Positions 25,606 to 34,449 of a stretch of 64,000 bases of DNA are shown in pieces; positions within the stretch are counted from its first letter, which is position 1; the number at the start of each line of letters is the position of its first letter. This DNA is from Sporosarcina luteola (GTDB taxonomy: Bacteria; Bacillota; Bacilli; Bacillales_A; Planococcaceae), in the NCBI RefSeq assembly GCF_007991495.1, contig NZ_BJYL01000027.1:1-64000 (forward strand). The letters run 5' to 3'. The translations under genes and the position numbers were made by a program. The notes below the pieces were generated by a model that searched no databases, was not told where the DNA came from, and saw nothing but the letters and a program-made list of their open reading frames with translations.

Positions 25606-25983
25606 ATGATAGAAGTAAAAACATCTTCAGTGAGTGATGGGGAATTTAACAGGGGCGTGTTTGCCACATGTGATATTAAAAAAGGGACGATGTTACACGA
25701 GGCGCCCGTTATTGCCTATCCGAACGAACAACATGAACTTATTGAGCAAACCCTATTGGCTGATTATGCATTTGAATACGGGATCAATCATACCGCGATC
25801 TTACTTGGATATGGGATGCTTTTCAATCATTCCTATGAGCCGAATGCAACGTATGAAATCAGTTTTGAAAAACATACATTTGATTTTTATGCTTATACGG
25901 ATATAAAAGCCGGAGAAGAAATTCTAATCAATTATAATGGTGACGAGAACGACAAAGAACTGCTCTGGTTTGATCAGGACTAA
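25606..25983 (+). CDS. SET-domain protein (putative lysine methyltransferase)
   Basis: 125 residues, essentially a bare SET domain. Motifs: RGVFATCDIKKGTMLHEAPV at the start, then the S-adenosylmethionine/active-site pair FNHSYEPNATY (NHS) and AGEEILINYNGD (the GEEI.I.Y element with the catalytic Tyr). Such short SET proteins occur in many Bacillales and related bacteria; their substrates are unknown, with ribosomal or other abundant proteins the usual guess. No post-SET Cys cluster is present. Monocistronic, with a terminator at 26007. Confidence 0.85.
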   Translation: MIEVKTSSVSDGEFNRGVFATCDIKKGTMLHEAPVIAYPNEQHELIEQTLLADYAFEYGINHTAILLGYGMLFNHSYEPNATYEISFEKHTFDFYAYTDIKAGEEILINYNGDENDKELLWFDQD

Positions 25984-26006
25984 AAAAGAATATTCCGCAT
26001 GAAAGA

Positions 26007-26037
26007 GGTTGGGCACTTAGTTGCTCAGCCTTTTTTT
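26007..26037 (+). terminator. intrinsic terminator
   Basis: GGTTGGGCA pairs with TGCTCAGCC (with G-T pairs), followed by seven T. Confidence 0.8.
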
Positions 26038-26126
26038 ATGCTTTAATCCAAATGTCGTTCTGGTGAATCTATTTTCCTTTCCATTCGTATTAAGAATAAG
26101 ACATCCTTATAAAAGGAGTGAATCTC

Positions 26127-26429
26127 GTGTTATTTAAGAAAAACAGAAATCCCTACAGCAACAATCAGTATGAAATAGACAATTTCAGCGATGAAAAATA
26201 CCCAGTCATTCTTCATTTTACGCCGACTGCAATCTATGTGTATGAAGACAAAATGGATTCGCATATTATCCAAGATGGTTGCATTAAATTATGGGATGAA
26301 CATGAAACGGTTTTGACAGGAACGTTAATTGTCACGTATGTATCTTCCATTCAAGAGGCCCTTGAAAAATATAAAGTGAATGAACTGGGTCTTCTCGTTA
26401 TTCCTGTGGAGTTCACGTACGAAGACTAA
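26127..26429 (+). CDS. small hypothetical protein upstream of rtcB
   Basis: 100 residues from GTG 26127 (AAAAGGAGTG upstream; the GTG at 26118 lies within that site). The chain is soluble, mixed alpha/beta and acidic, with aromatic strands (ILHFTPTAIYVYEDKM, GLLVIPVEFTYED). I do not recognise it. It ends 56 nt before the RtcB gene on the same strand without a terminator, so co-transcription is likely. It could be a partner or regulator of RtcB. Confidence 0.55.
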   Translation: MLFKKNRNPYSNNQYEIDNFSDEKYPVILHFTPTAIYVYEDKMDSHIIQDGCIKLWDEHETVLTGTLIVTYVSSIQEALEKYKVNELGLLVIPVEFTYED

Positions 26430-26484
26430 TACAAGGGGATTCGCGCTATGAATACGATAGGAAAAGGAAAGGACGGATTAGGGA

Positions 26485-27693
26485 ATGAAGAAAAAGATTT
26501 TTGGTGTGCATGATGATAATACGCTTCGGCAATTCAAAAATTGCTTGCGGACCGGGCAAGTGGCGGGCGGCGTGTTATGTGCTGATGGACATTATGGATA
26601 TAGCCAGCCGGTCGGGGGTGTTGTCGTATATGATGGACAAATTTCGCCATCGGGTGTCGGGTATGACATTGCTTGCGGGAATAAAGCAGTTCGAACCAAT
26701 TTAAAGTGGACGGAGATCGAAAAGGATCTTCCTCGTCTTATGGATGAAATTGCGTCTTCCATTTCATTCGGCGTTGGTAGAAAGAATAAAAAGAAGGTGG
26801 ATCATGAATTATTCGATGATCCGGACTGGGATGTCTATAAGGAAATCGGCAAACAGGAACATGATCGACTGAAGAAATTAGCGAAGGATCAGTTAGGTAC
26901 AGTCGGATCCGGAAATCATTTCGTCGATCTGTTAGTCGATAAGGAAACTGGAGACGTCTGGGCAGCGAATCACTTCGGCAGCAGAGGATTCGGCCATAAA
27001 ACAGCGAGCGGATTTTTGAATTTGGCGATTGGACGTGAATTTTCCGATCCAACGCCTGGTGAAAGTATGGAGCAGGCACCGACATTGATTGATTTAGATA
27101 GTGAATTAGGCGATCTTTACTATCGGGCGATGACGTTGAGTGGAAAATATGCTTATGCCGGCAGAAATTATGTGATAGACGAAGTGCTTTCCATTTTAGG
27201 CGCAACATCTGAATTTGAAGTGCATAATCATCATAATTACGCTTGGAAAGAGAACCATTTCGGTAAGGATTATATCGTCGTTAGAAAAGGTGCGACACCG
27301 TCCGCTCCAGGGCAAATGGGCTTTATTGGCGGAAGTATGGGGGACATTTCGGTCATCGTCCGCGGCAAAGAGAATGAAGCAAACGCGAATGCCTTCTTTA
27401 GCACAGTTCATGGAGCTGGGCGAATCATGAGCCGGACGGAGGCGGCGGGAAGGATGAACTGGAAAACCCGTACGCGGTCTGGCGGAAAAATTAAGCAGGA
27501 GCGTATGGATCAAGCCATCAAAAAGTACGGCGTCGAATTACGTGGCGGAGGGACTGATGAAAGCCCATTCGTCTATCGCAAACTGCGAGATGTGCTGGAT
27601 GCGCATGAAGAGACGATTGATGTTCTGCATGAGTTGAAGCCGGTCGGCGTCTGCATGGCGGGTGCAAATGAATATGATCCGTATAAGGACTGA
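26485..27693 (+). CDS. rtcB: RtcB-family RNA ligase
   Basis: 402 residues from ATG 26485. The family markers are present: CADGHYGYSQPVGGVV and GVGYDIACG (metal-binding Asp/Cys), GTVGSGNHFVDL, and HNHHNYAWKE (His residues including the guanylated-His region). PSAPGQMGFIGGSMGD and STVHGAGRIMSR (HGAGR) follow. RtcB joins RNA 2',3'-cyclic phosphate and 5'-OH ends with GTP and Mn2+, repairing cleaved tRNA and rRNA. The sequence is of the shorter bacterial type. No archease gene is adjacent. The window also holds a tRNA-like RNA candidate at 43124, but not close by. Confidence 0.88.
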   Translation: MKKKIFGVHDDNTLRQFKNCLRTGQVAGGVLCADGHYGYSQPVGGVVVYDGQISPSGVGYDIACGNKAVRTNLKWTEIEKDLPRLMDEIASSISFGVGRKNKKKVDHELFDDPDWDVYKEIGKQEHDRLKKLAKDQLGTVGSGNHFVDLLVDKETGDVWAANHFGSRGFGHKTASGFLNLAIGREFSDPTPGESMEQAPTLIDLDSELGDLYYRAMTLSGKYAYAGRNYVIDEVLSILGATSEFEVHNHHNYAWKENHFGKDYIVVRKGATPSAPGQMGFIGGSMGDISVIVRGKENEANANAFFSTVHGAGRIMSRTEAAGRMNWKTRTRSGGKIKQERMDQAIKKYGVELRGGGTDESPFVYRKLRDVLDAHEETIDVLHELKPVGVCMAGANEYDPYKD

Positions 27694-27715
27694 GAACAAT
27701 TCCAAAGTAAATATG

Positions 27716-27750
27716 AAAAGCCAATCATACTATGTTTGATTGGTTTTTTT
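27716..27750 (+). terminator. intrinsic terminator of rtcB
   Basis: AAAAGCCAATCA pairs with TGATTGGTTTTT, followed by further T. Confidence 0.85.
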
Positions 27751-27855
27751 ATATTCAATATCAATAACAATACATCCTAAAACAACATATATTTATTGTA
27801 ATTCGATAAATAACGTGGTAAAGTCATATTAAATTAATTTAGTGAGGTGTATGTG

Positions 27856-28335
27856 ATGAAGCGTGAAACACTCTTTTTAAAACTTGCTCTTGTTCTCATG
27901 GGAATTCCGATTCTTGCTATATGCATATTTGTCGTGCCGGGAATAGCGGAATTCGCGGCTGAACTCTATCCGACGATGCCCTACTTAAAATACCTTGTAC
28001 TGATCGATATATATGCTGCGGCAATCCCTTTTTACTTTGCCCTTTACCAAGCTTTCAATCTGTTAAGTTATATCGATAAGGGTGATGCCTTTTCGGAGTT
28101 ATCCGTGAAAGCTTTAAAGAATATCAAAAACTGTGCCCTTATTATCTGTGGCATTTACGTAATCGGCATGCCGCTCTTTTATCTCATGGCAGAGATGGAT
28201 GATGCACCGGGCATTATTCTAATTGGCTTGGTTATTATCTTTGCTTCATTTGTCATAGCAGTTTTTGCCGCTGTTCTTCAAAAACTCCTGACACATGCCA
28301 TTGAAATTAAATCAGAAAATGAATTTACGGTCTGA
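27856..28335 (+). CDS. DUF2975 membrane protein
   Basis: 159 residues from ATG 27856 (AGTGAGGTG upstream). Four membrane helices span about 10-30, 42-66, 92-115 and 125-150, with the family motif FNLLSYIDKGDAFSELSVKALKNIKNCALI between helices 2 and 3. DUF2975 proteins are almost always paired with a small YozG-like XRE regulator, as here (9-nt gap). The pair is thought to be a membrane sensor or anti-regulator with its repressor. Confidence 0.85.
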   Translation: MKRETLFLKLALVLMGIPILAICIFVVPGIAEFAAELYPTMPYLKYLVLIDIYAAAIPFYFALYQAFNLLSYIDKGDAFSELSVKALKNIKNCALIICGIYVIGMPLFYLMAEMDDAPGIILIGLVIIFASFVIAVFAAVLQKLLTHAIEIKSENEFTV

Positions 28336-28344
28336 GGTGAAAAT

Positions 28345-28560
28345 ATGGCGATTATTATTAATATTGACGTAATGCTAGCAAAAAGGAAAATGAGTGTAAC
28401 AGAGCTGTCGGAGAAAGTCGGGATTACGATGGCTAATCTATCTATATTAAAAAATGGCAAGGCCAAGGCGATTCGATTATCGACGCTTGAGGGGATTTGC
28501 AAGGCACTTGATTGCCAACCTGGAGATATTTTGGAGTATCAACGGGATGAAGAAATATGA
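28345..28560 (+). CDS. YozG-like XRE/Cro-type transcriptional regulator
   Basis: 71 residues, a single helix-turn-helix domain: INIDVMLAKRKMSVTELSEKVGITMANLSILKNGKAKAIRLSTLEGICKALDC. It ends QPGDILEY, the standard end of this family. Starts at ATG 28345 with GAGGTG upstream, 9 nt after the DUF2975 gene. Probably represses its own operon in response to the membrane partner. Confidence 0.88.
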   Translation: MAIIINIDVMLAKRKMSVTELSEKVGITMANLSILKNGKAKAIRLSTLEGICKALDCQPGDILEYQRDEEI

Positions 28561-28597
28561 ATGTGATCCGAAATAGAGAAGGGCGGGTGGGTGACTT

Positions 28598-29437
28598 ATG
28601 AGCTTATCAAGAAACGATATGCAGAATCTGCAATTGTCTCGTAAAAGCCCCTTTATGATGAAAACGACAAGGGCATTCCAGCAACTTGTTCGCTTCGGTT
28701 GGGAGCAGGCGCTGTCCTGTCTGTTTCCTGTCGTTATTTTTGCCTCATTGGCGATCACACAAGTACTCCCGCTTCCATTCCTGCCGCGCTATGACTGGCT
28801 GCTTATCATCTTTTTGATGATGCAGTGGTGGATGGTGCGTTCCGGACTGGAAACAAGGGATGAGCTGAAGGTGATCACGTTATTTCATTTAATTGGACTA
28901 GCACTCGAGCTTTTCAAAGTGCATATGGGCTCCTGGGCGTATCCGGAGGAAGGGTATTCCAAAGTGTTTGGGGTGCCTTTGTACAGCGGATTCATGTATG
29001 CAAGTGTTGCGAGTTATCTTTGTCAGGCTTGGCGCAGGCTCGATGTTGAACTCATTAAATGGCCGCCGTTTTGGGTAGTCGTCCCACTTGCAGCTGCGAT
29101 TTATTTGAACTTTTTCATTCACCATTTTTGGATTGACGTACGTTGGTGGCTATCTGGACTTGTGCTTATTGTCTTTTGGCGTTCATGGGTTACTTATATG
29201 GTTGGTGGCAAACGGTATCGGATGCCAATCTCCCTTTCTTTTGTGCTTATCGGCTTTTTCATCTGGGTGGCGGAAAATATCGCAACTTTCTTCGGAGCTT
29301 GGAAATATCCGAACCAAACCGATGCATGGAGTCTTGTCCATTTAGGGAAGGTGAGTTCATGGCTTTTATTAGTCATCGTCAGCTTCCTCATCGTCGCCAC
29401 GTTAAAGCGTGTAAAAGGAAAGATACAGACGCGATGA
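28598..29437 (+). CDS. DUF817 integral membrane protein
   Basis: 279 residues with about eight membrane helices. DUF817 marks are visible: LALELFKVHMGSWAYPE, GVPLYSGFMYASVASYLCQAWR, FIHHFWIDVRWW and ENIATFFGAWKYPNQ with several conserved His, Glu and Trp residues. No biochemical function is known for the family. It starts at ATG 28598 (GGGCGGGTGGGTG upstream), 37 nt after the XRE gene, so it may belong to the same transcript. Confidence 0.85.
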   Translation: MSLSRNDMQNLQLSRKSPFMMKTTRAFQQLVRFGWEQALSCLFPVVIFASLAITQVLPLPFLPRYDWLLIIFLMMQWWMVRSGLETRDELKVITLFHLIGLALELFKVHMGSWAYPEEGYSKVFGVPLYSGFMYASVASYLCQAWRRLDVELIKWPPFWVVVPLAAAIYLNFFIHHFWIDVRWWLSGLVLIVFWRSWVTYMVGGKRYRMPISLSFVLIGFFIWVAENIATFFGAWKYPNQTDAWSLVHLGKVSSWLLLVIVSFLIVATLKRVKGKIQTR

Positions 29438-29484
29438 AATAAATGGTAGGATAGATGAAATGAAGGAATGGGAGGAAGATGAGA

Positions 29485-30498
29485 ATGATCCGTTATCCAT
29501 ATTTACAAGATGGAGCGACAGTCGGCATAACCGCTCCGTCTTCTGGCGTAGATCCTGACTTGCACGAACTATTGCGGCAATCAATCAAACGCCTCGCGTC
29601 ACAAGGATTCCAGTCGATTACTGGAGAAACCGCGTGGATGCAGGAGAAAGCAAAGTCCGCCCCAGCAAAAATCCGCGCAAAAGAATTAAATGATATGTTT
29701 CAGAATGAAGCGATCGACGCCATTATCCCTCCTTGGGGTGGTGAGCTGTTAATTGAAATCCTTGAGCATCTGGAGTTTGACCAAGTACAGTCGAAATGGG
29801 TGCTCGGCTATTCGGATACGAGCGTGTTGCTGTTGGCACTCACATTGAAGACGGGAATTGCGACGGCGCATGGCGTGAATCTTATCGACTTAAGAGGAGA
29901 GCAGGTCGACGAAACGACGGCGAAGTGGCGTTCTGCGCTCGCTACAAAACCGGGCGAATCGTTCACACAGTACTCTTCACCCGCTTACCAAAGAAATTGG
30001 CAACATGACAACCCGACACCATGGATCTTTCATCTGACGGAACCGACTGTTTGGAAAACAATTGAAAGTGAATCTGTCCAGATGAAAGGAAGGTTGCTCG
30101 GCGGCTGCATCGATGTCATCCGTCATCTCATCGGCACACCATACGGCGACGTGGCGACATTCCAGCAACAATTTATCGGAAACGACCCGATTATCTGGTA
30201 TTTAGAGAACTGTGAAATGTCCACGACCGATTTACGTAGATCACTCATCCAGATGAAGCTTGCCGGCTGGTTCGCAAACTGCTCCGGTATCCTGTTCGGC
30301 AGAAGCCCAGCGAATCAATCCGTTGACGGGTATGAAGTTGAAGACGTGTACCGAGAATTGGCGCAGGAGCTTGGCGTTCCAATCGTGTATGACATTGACT
30401 GCGGCCACGTCCCGCCACAGCTGACGCTGATCAACGGAGCACGCGCAGAAGTGAACGTGAAAGATGGAAAAGGTGTTGTAGTTCAGCAGTTTTGTTAG
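29485..30498 (+). CDS. S66-family peptidase (LD-carboxypeptidase / MccF-like)
   Basis: 337 residues. I chose ATG 29485 (GGAGG 9 nt upstream) rather than ATG 29479. S66 marks are GATVGITAPSSG at the start, IIPPWGGELLIEILEHL, the nucleophile Ser in LGYSDTSVLLLAL, LLGGCIDVIRHLIGTPYGD and the catalytic His in DIDCGHVPPQLTLING. This branch resembles MccF-like self-immunity peptidases more than LdcA. The role could be removal of terminal D-Ala from cytoplasmic muropeptides or cleavage of a peptidyl-nucleotide; substrate not assignable. Confidence 0.85.
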   Translation: MIRYPYLQDGATVGITAPSSGVDPDLHELLRQSIKRLASQGFQSITGETAWMQEKAKSAPAKIRAKELNDMFQNEAIDAIIPPWGGELLIEILEHLEFDQVQSKWVLGYSDTSVLLLALTLKTGIATAHGVNLIDLRGEQVDETTAKWRSALATKPGESFTQYSSPAYQRNWQHDNPTPWIFHLTEPTVWKTIESESVQMKGRLLGGCIDVIRHLIGTPYGDVATFQQQFIGNDPIIWYLENCEMSTTDLRRSLIQMKLAGWFANCSGILFGRSPANQSVDGYEVEDVYRELAQELGVPIVYDIDCGHVPPQLTLINGARAEVNVKDGKGVVVQQFC

Positions 30499-30605
30499 TT
30501 TATGTATAGAATACTAATTGACCCCTTGGGATGATGTCTTGACTAGGTGGCTATTATTGCTCGGAATCGTTGATCAGTGAAAACAAAAAATATATGACGT
30601 AATCT

Positions 30606-30749
30606 TTAGGGCTTGCTGAAGGCATACAGGTAGAAAAGGAAAGCACAGCCCGCCGCTTACTTATCAGGGGGGTATCCGTGAGTGAAGTGGTCGAGATAGC
30701 AGAATTGGAAGAAGAGCTTGTTTTGGAGATTCAACAAAAGTTATCGTAG
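30606..30749 (+). pseudogene. C-terminal remnant of an Rpn-type nuclease/transposase-like gene
   Basis: One frame reads ...GLAEGIQVEKESTARRLL, then IRGVSVSEVVEIAELEEELV, then a stop at 30747. This is the usual tail of Rpn/PD-(D/E)XK recombination-promoting nucleases (EKGxxEGxxxxxxxxARxLLxxGxxxxxIAxxTGLxxxEI). A stop codon precedes it in frame and no N-terminal half is found upstream, so only a fragment is left. The assignment rests on the short tail only. Confidence 0.5.
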
Positions 30750-30762
30750 ATTAAATGGACGG

Positions 30763-30808
30763 AGCTGTCCAGAAAGTCGAAAACTGACTTTCTGAGACAG
30801 CTTTTTTA
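30763..30808 (+). terminator. hairpin/terminator, AGCTGTCC type, copy 1
   Basis: AGCTGTC-C-AGAAAGTC pairs with GACTTTCT-GA-GACAGCT, followed by six T. A near-copy of the same hairpin lies at 34450-34499. Confidence 0.7.
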
Positions 30809-30930
30809 ATATTAAAGGATCGCACGTGTGTCCATAGCAAGTGGTTTATTCTAAAACCCGCTTATTCTTACACGGTAGCGTCCGTTTCTCTACGCCAACC
30901 ATACTTTACTGGTTGAACGAGCGCGCGAAA

Positions 30931-31411
30931 ATTATTGGAGCCCGGTACATTAAAAGCCGTTTAATTGCCAGTAGTAGCCGAAATTCCTCACGCGCGGTCC
31001 ATTAAGAGCTGTTTAATTGCCCGCCGGAGCCGAAATTCCTTCCGCGCGGTACATTAAGAACCGTTTAATTGCCCGCGAGAGCCAAAATTCCTCAAGCGCG
31101 GTCCATTAAGAGCTGTTTAATTGCCCGCGGAAGCCGAAATTCCACTCGCGCGGTCCATTAAGAGCTGTTTAATTGCCCGCCGGAGCCGAAATTCCTCAAG
31201 CGCGGTCCATTAAGAGCCGTTTAATTGCCCGTGGGAGCCGAAATTCCTCAAGCGCGGTCCATTAAGGGCTGTTTAATTGCCCGCGGGAGCCGAAATTCCT
31301 CAAGCGCGGTCCATTAAGAGCTGTTTAATTACCTGCGGGAGCCAAAATTCCACTCGTGCGGTACATTAAGAGCTATTTAATTCCCGGTCATGCTTATTTA
31401 TCCATGGGGCG
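30931..31411. repeat. nine-copy 52-bp tandem repeat array
   Basis: The core GGTCCATTAA or GGTACATTAA recurs at 30944, 30996, 31048, 31100, 31152, 31204, 31256, 31308 and 31360, exactly 52 bp apart every time. Each unit has the dyad ATTAA-GAGCTGT-TTAAT, then GCCCGCGGGAGC, then GAAATTCCTCAAGCGC, with only scattered substitutions. The unit length is not a multiple of three and no ORF runs through. Bases 30810-30930 and 31412-31541 on either side show no gene. Confidence 0.95.
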
Positions 31412-31541
31412 ATAACATGGATTACCGGACGGCACCATTCTTATGACACGTGTCATCATGATCTCCTTACTCCTGTGAATATTCGCAGGGCTCCCTGCCA
31501 GCTACAATTGAGACATATCAAGCTGAAGGTAGGGGAAGGGC

Positions 31542-32675
31542 ATGGAGGCACATCATGGACGTATTCAATTATTGGATATTTTACGAGGGATAGCGGTATT
31601 AGGAACGTTGGGCACGAATATTTGGATTTTCGCTCATTTAGGGGACTTGGGCTATATTACGACGGGGGATCATTCAGGCTGGTGGGAAACGAATGACTTC
31701 ATTCGCATGGTCGTTTTATTTTTTGTGAATGGTAAGCTGCTAGGTTTGCTGACAATCATGTTCGGTGTCGGGGTCGAATTAAAATATAGGCAAGCGATTA
31801 GAAAAGGGCAGGCATGGCCAGGTGTGTATATTTGGACGTCCGTCTTTCTGATTGCCGAAGGGTTCCTGCATTTTACGCTTGTCATGGAGTACGATATTTT
31901 AATGAGTTACGGGGTGACCGCCATTATCGTCGCTTTCATTATTAAAGGCGGCGACCGACGGATTAAGAGAGCAATGCGGGGATTCGGAGGCTTCCACGCC
32001 TTTGTCATTCTGTCCCTTCTGCTACTAGGTCTATCCGGCGCGAATATATCGCTTGGAAGTTTTCAGGAAGTAGTCGCTCTGTATAAAGACGGAACATGGT
32101 TCGAGCAAATTCAATATCGCTTGTCCGATTTCCTTTTACTTCGAACAGAAGCCATTTTCATTATCCCGATGAATATTTTTCTTTTTCTCTTAGGTGTCCG
32201 TATGATGCGTGCGGAAGTTTTTTCACCTACTGACAAGGGGAAGGCACAACGGAGCAAGCTTTTGAAAATCGGCATTTTCATTGGAATTCCTTTAAATTTA
32301 TTAACTTTTATTCCTGGAGGTGCCTTTGACTTACCGACCCGTTATTTGTTCGCCCCGTTAGTTTCACTCGGCTATGTAGCAATTATTGCAGAAATGATAG
32401 AATGGAAGAAATGGAATTTCTTTTGGCGACTTTTTGAAAAGGCCGGAAAGATGTCGTTAAGCTGCTATGTTCTGCAAAATATAATCGCTTCTTTCCTTTT
32501 CTATGGGTGGGGATTCGGGTTAGGCGGCAAATTAAGTTCCTTCCAAATCATATCAATTTGGTTAAGTATCTCATTGATTCAACTTCTATTCGCTTCGGTC
32601 TGGTTGCGCCATTTTGCATTCGGTCCAATGGAAACGGTTCGCAGACGGGTGATCGGAATGCTTTCAGCAAGATGA
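31542..32675 (+). CDS. YeiB-like DUF418 membrane protein
   Basis: 377 residues from ATG 31542 (GGGGAAGGG upstream). About ten membrane helices. The N-terminal RIQLLDILRGIAVLGTLGTNIWIF and FFVNGKLLGLLTIMFGVGVELK are characteristic of YeiB/DUF418. The C-terminal RLFEKAGKMSLSCYVLQNIIASFLFYGWGFG matches the DUF418 domain proper. Related to acyltransferase-3-like membrane proteins, substrate unknown. It ends 16 nt before the histidine kinase, so it is probably part of that operon. Confidence 0.88.
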   Translation: MEAHHGRIQLLDILRGIAVLGTLGTNIWIFAHLGDLGYITTGDHSGWWETNDFIRMVVLFFVNGKLLGLLTIMFGVGVELKYRQAIRKGQAWPGVYIWTSVFLIAEGFLHFTLVMEYDILMSYGVTAIIVAFIIKGGDRRIKRAMRGFGGFHAFVILSLLLLGLSGANISLGSFQEVVALYKDGTWFEQIQYRLSDFLLLRTEAIFIIPMNIFLFLLGVRMMRAEVFSPTDKGKAQRSKLLKIGIFIGIPLNLLTFIPGGAFDLPTRYLFAPLVSLGYVAIIAEMIEWKKWNFFWRLFEKAGKMSLSCYVLQNIIASFLFYGWGFGLGGKLSSFQIISIWLSISLIQLLFASVWLRHFAFGPMETVRRRVIGMLSAR

Positions 32676-32691
32676 AACGGGGGCAAAGAAG

Positions 32692-33816
32692 ATGGGATTA
32701 AGGATTTATCCAAAAGAACAAATGAAGCACTACTTGATCATAGACGCCATATCCATCGTTTTCCTTATTTTTATTGTCCTGGAAGCGGAAAGTGTTCTAG
32801 CGCTGCCCGTCCGCCTACTATTATTAGCCATATTTCTATTCTCGTACTATATTGCCTTATGGCATAAGGACGTACGTCTGTTGCTAGCAGTGTTGGGGGG
32901 TATTTCAATTCTCACTGTTTTCGGCATCCTTATTAATCCGCCTCTCCTTCTATTCGGGTTTATTTTTGCAGATTTATTGGGAAGGGCGGCAAGTCACTGG
33001 CACCGGGGAATTGGGATCGCAGCGATAGGGGGGATGTTCCTTACTGTTTTTTTTATCTATTCAAATGCCGAGTTCAGCTGGGAACACAATTTCCTTCTTC
33101 CCGTTATGATTCTTCAAATGGTATATCCGCTGTTGGTCTACATCCGAGGGAAGAACCTCCATTTGAAAGATGAGTTACTCGTAGCCAATCATCAGCTTGA
33201 GCAGCAGTATATCGAGGAACAAGAAAGGCATCGCATCGCAAGAGACCTTCATGACACATTAGGCCAAACATTGACGATGATCAAACTGAAAAGTGAACTA
33301 AGCGCAAAATGGATTGACCATGATAAGGAACAGGCCAAAAAGGAATTATTGGATATCCTCTCATCGTCGAGAATTGCATTGAAGCAAGTGCGGGAGCTTG
33401 TGTCTGAAATGAAGTTCATTCCGTTGGATAAGGAAATTGAACAAGTTAAAACGATACTGACACAAGCCGGAATGGAAGCGACCGTCGAAGTAGTGGAACA
33501 GCCGCCGTTGCTTTCCAGTGTAGAAGAAACGATGCTCAGCCTTTCATTGCGCGAAGCGGCTACGAACGTTATTAAACATAGCGAAGCGACAAATTGTCTA
33601 ATTAGGTTAACGATGGAAAACGACGCATATGTGATTCGAATCGTTGACGACGGTATCGGTTTGAGGCAAGCTTCTATCGGAAACGGCATGCAGTCGATGC
33701 AAGAGCGGATGCAAGCATTGCTTGGTACGGCTGCTGTTGCAGATGGGGAGGGGGGAGGGGCTGTTGTCACGCTCCGACTGCCTTTACGCCACCATGAAAG
33801 GAGTGCCATGAAATGA
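32692..33816 (+). CDS. DesK/LiaS-type sensor histidine kinase
   Basis: 374 residues from ATG 32692. Five or six membrane helices in the first 155 residues form the sensor; no extracellular domain of note. A coiled coil (ELLVANHQLEQQYIEEQE) leads into the HisKA_3 dimerisation domain with phospho-acceptor His in RHRIARDLHDTLGQTL (about 185). The ATPase domain has NVIKHSEA (N box), IVDDGIGL (G1) and NGMQSMQERMQALLG (G2). This is the DesK layout (membrane fluidity or envelope sensing). It overlaps the regulator by 4 nt. No desaturase gene is nearby, so the target may be the upstream YeiB-like gene. Confidence 0.9.
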   Translation: MGLRIYPKEQMKHYLIIDAISIVFLIFIVLEAESVLALPVRLLLLAIFLFSYYIALWHKDVRLLLAVLGGISILTVFGILINPPLLLFGFIFADLLGRAASHWHRGIGIAAIGGMFLTVFFIYSNAEFSWEHNFLLPVMILQMVYPLLVYIRGKNLHLKDELLVANHQLEQQYIEEQERHRIARDLHDTLGQTLTMIKLKSELSAKWIDHDKEQAKKELLDILSSSRIALKQVRELVSEMKFIPLDKEIEQVKTILTQAGMEATVEVVEQPPLLSSVEETMLSLSLREAATNVIKHSEATNCLIRLTMENDAYVIRIVDDGIGLRQASIGNGMQSMQERMQALLGTAAVADGEGGGAVVTLRLPLRHHERSAMK

Positions 33817-34418
33817 TTCGTATACTGATTGCGGAAGATCAGCAGATGGTGCGCGGCGCCTTCACATCGTTATTGCAATTTGAGCAAGATATCGAAGTGA
33901 TTGCAGCCGTATCCGATGGGAAAACCGCATTTGAAACCATCGAACAAACGACTCCGGATGTCTGTATTTTAGATATTGAAATGCCGAATTTAAGTGGGTT
34001 GGAAGTAGCTCAAAAAATTCGGGATGCTCAATTGCCTTGCAAAATCATTATCGTCACGACATTTGCCCGTCCAGGCTATTTGCAAAAAGCGATGGATGCC
34101 CAAGTGGAAGGCTATCTATTGAAAGATGAACCGATCGACTTCCTCATCCAAGCCATTCGCAGGGTGATGAAGGGGGAGCGGATTATTAGTACTGATCTTT
34201 CCGCAGTTCTATTCATGCAGGAGAAAAATCCGCTGAGCGAAAGAGAGGCGGAAGTGCTGCGTCTTACAAATGACGGCCTGACGACGGAGGAAATTAGTAA
34301 TACACTGTTCCTGACGAAAGGGACGGTACGGAATTACGTCTCCTCCGCCATTCAGAAGGTAGAAGCGGAATCACGGACTGCAGCTGTGCAGATTGCGATT
34401 GAAAAAGGATGGATTTAG
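33813..34418 (+). CDS. NarL/DesR-type response regulator
   Basis: 201 residues. The receiver domain (1-120) has the acidic pocket EDQ, phospho-acceptor Asp in CILDIEMPNLSGLE (about 54), the conserved Thr in IIVTTFAR and Lys in YLLKDE. The LuxR-type helix-turn-helix follows (NPLSEREAEVLRLTNDGLTTEEISNTLFLTKGTVRNYVSS). Its ATG overlaps the kinase stop (ATGA), the usual coupling of a cognate pair. Probably binds inverted repeats in its target promoter as a dimer. Confidence 0.92.
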   Translation: MIRILIAEDQQMVRGAFTSLLQFEQDIEVIAAVSDGKTAFETIEQTTPDVCILDIEMPNLSGLEVAQKIRDAQLPCKIIIVTTFARPGYLQKAMDAQVEGYLLKDEPIDFLIQAIRRVMKGERIISTDLSAVLFMQEKNPLSEREAEVLRLTNDGLTTEEISNTLFLTKGTVRNYVSSAIQKVEAESRTAAVQIAIEKGWI

Positions 34419-34449
34419 GTTCCTGCGCAATACACGGATATTGATGAGG

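Noticed and set aside
30931-31411. CRISPR array
   Set aside because: The whole 52-bp unit is conserved, without unique spacers, and no cas gene is present.
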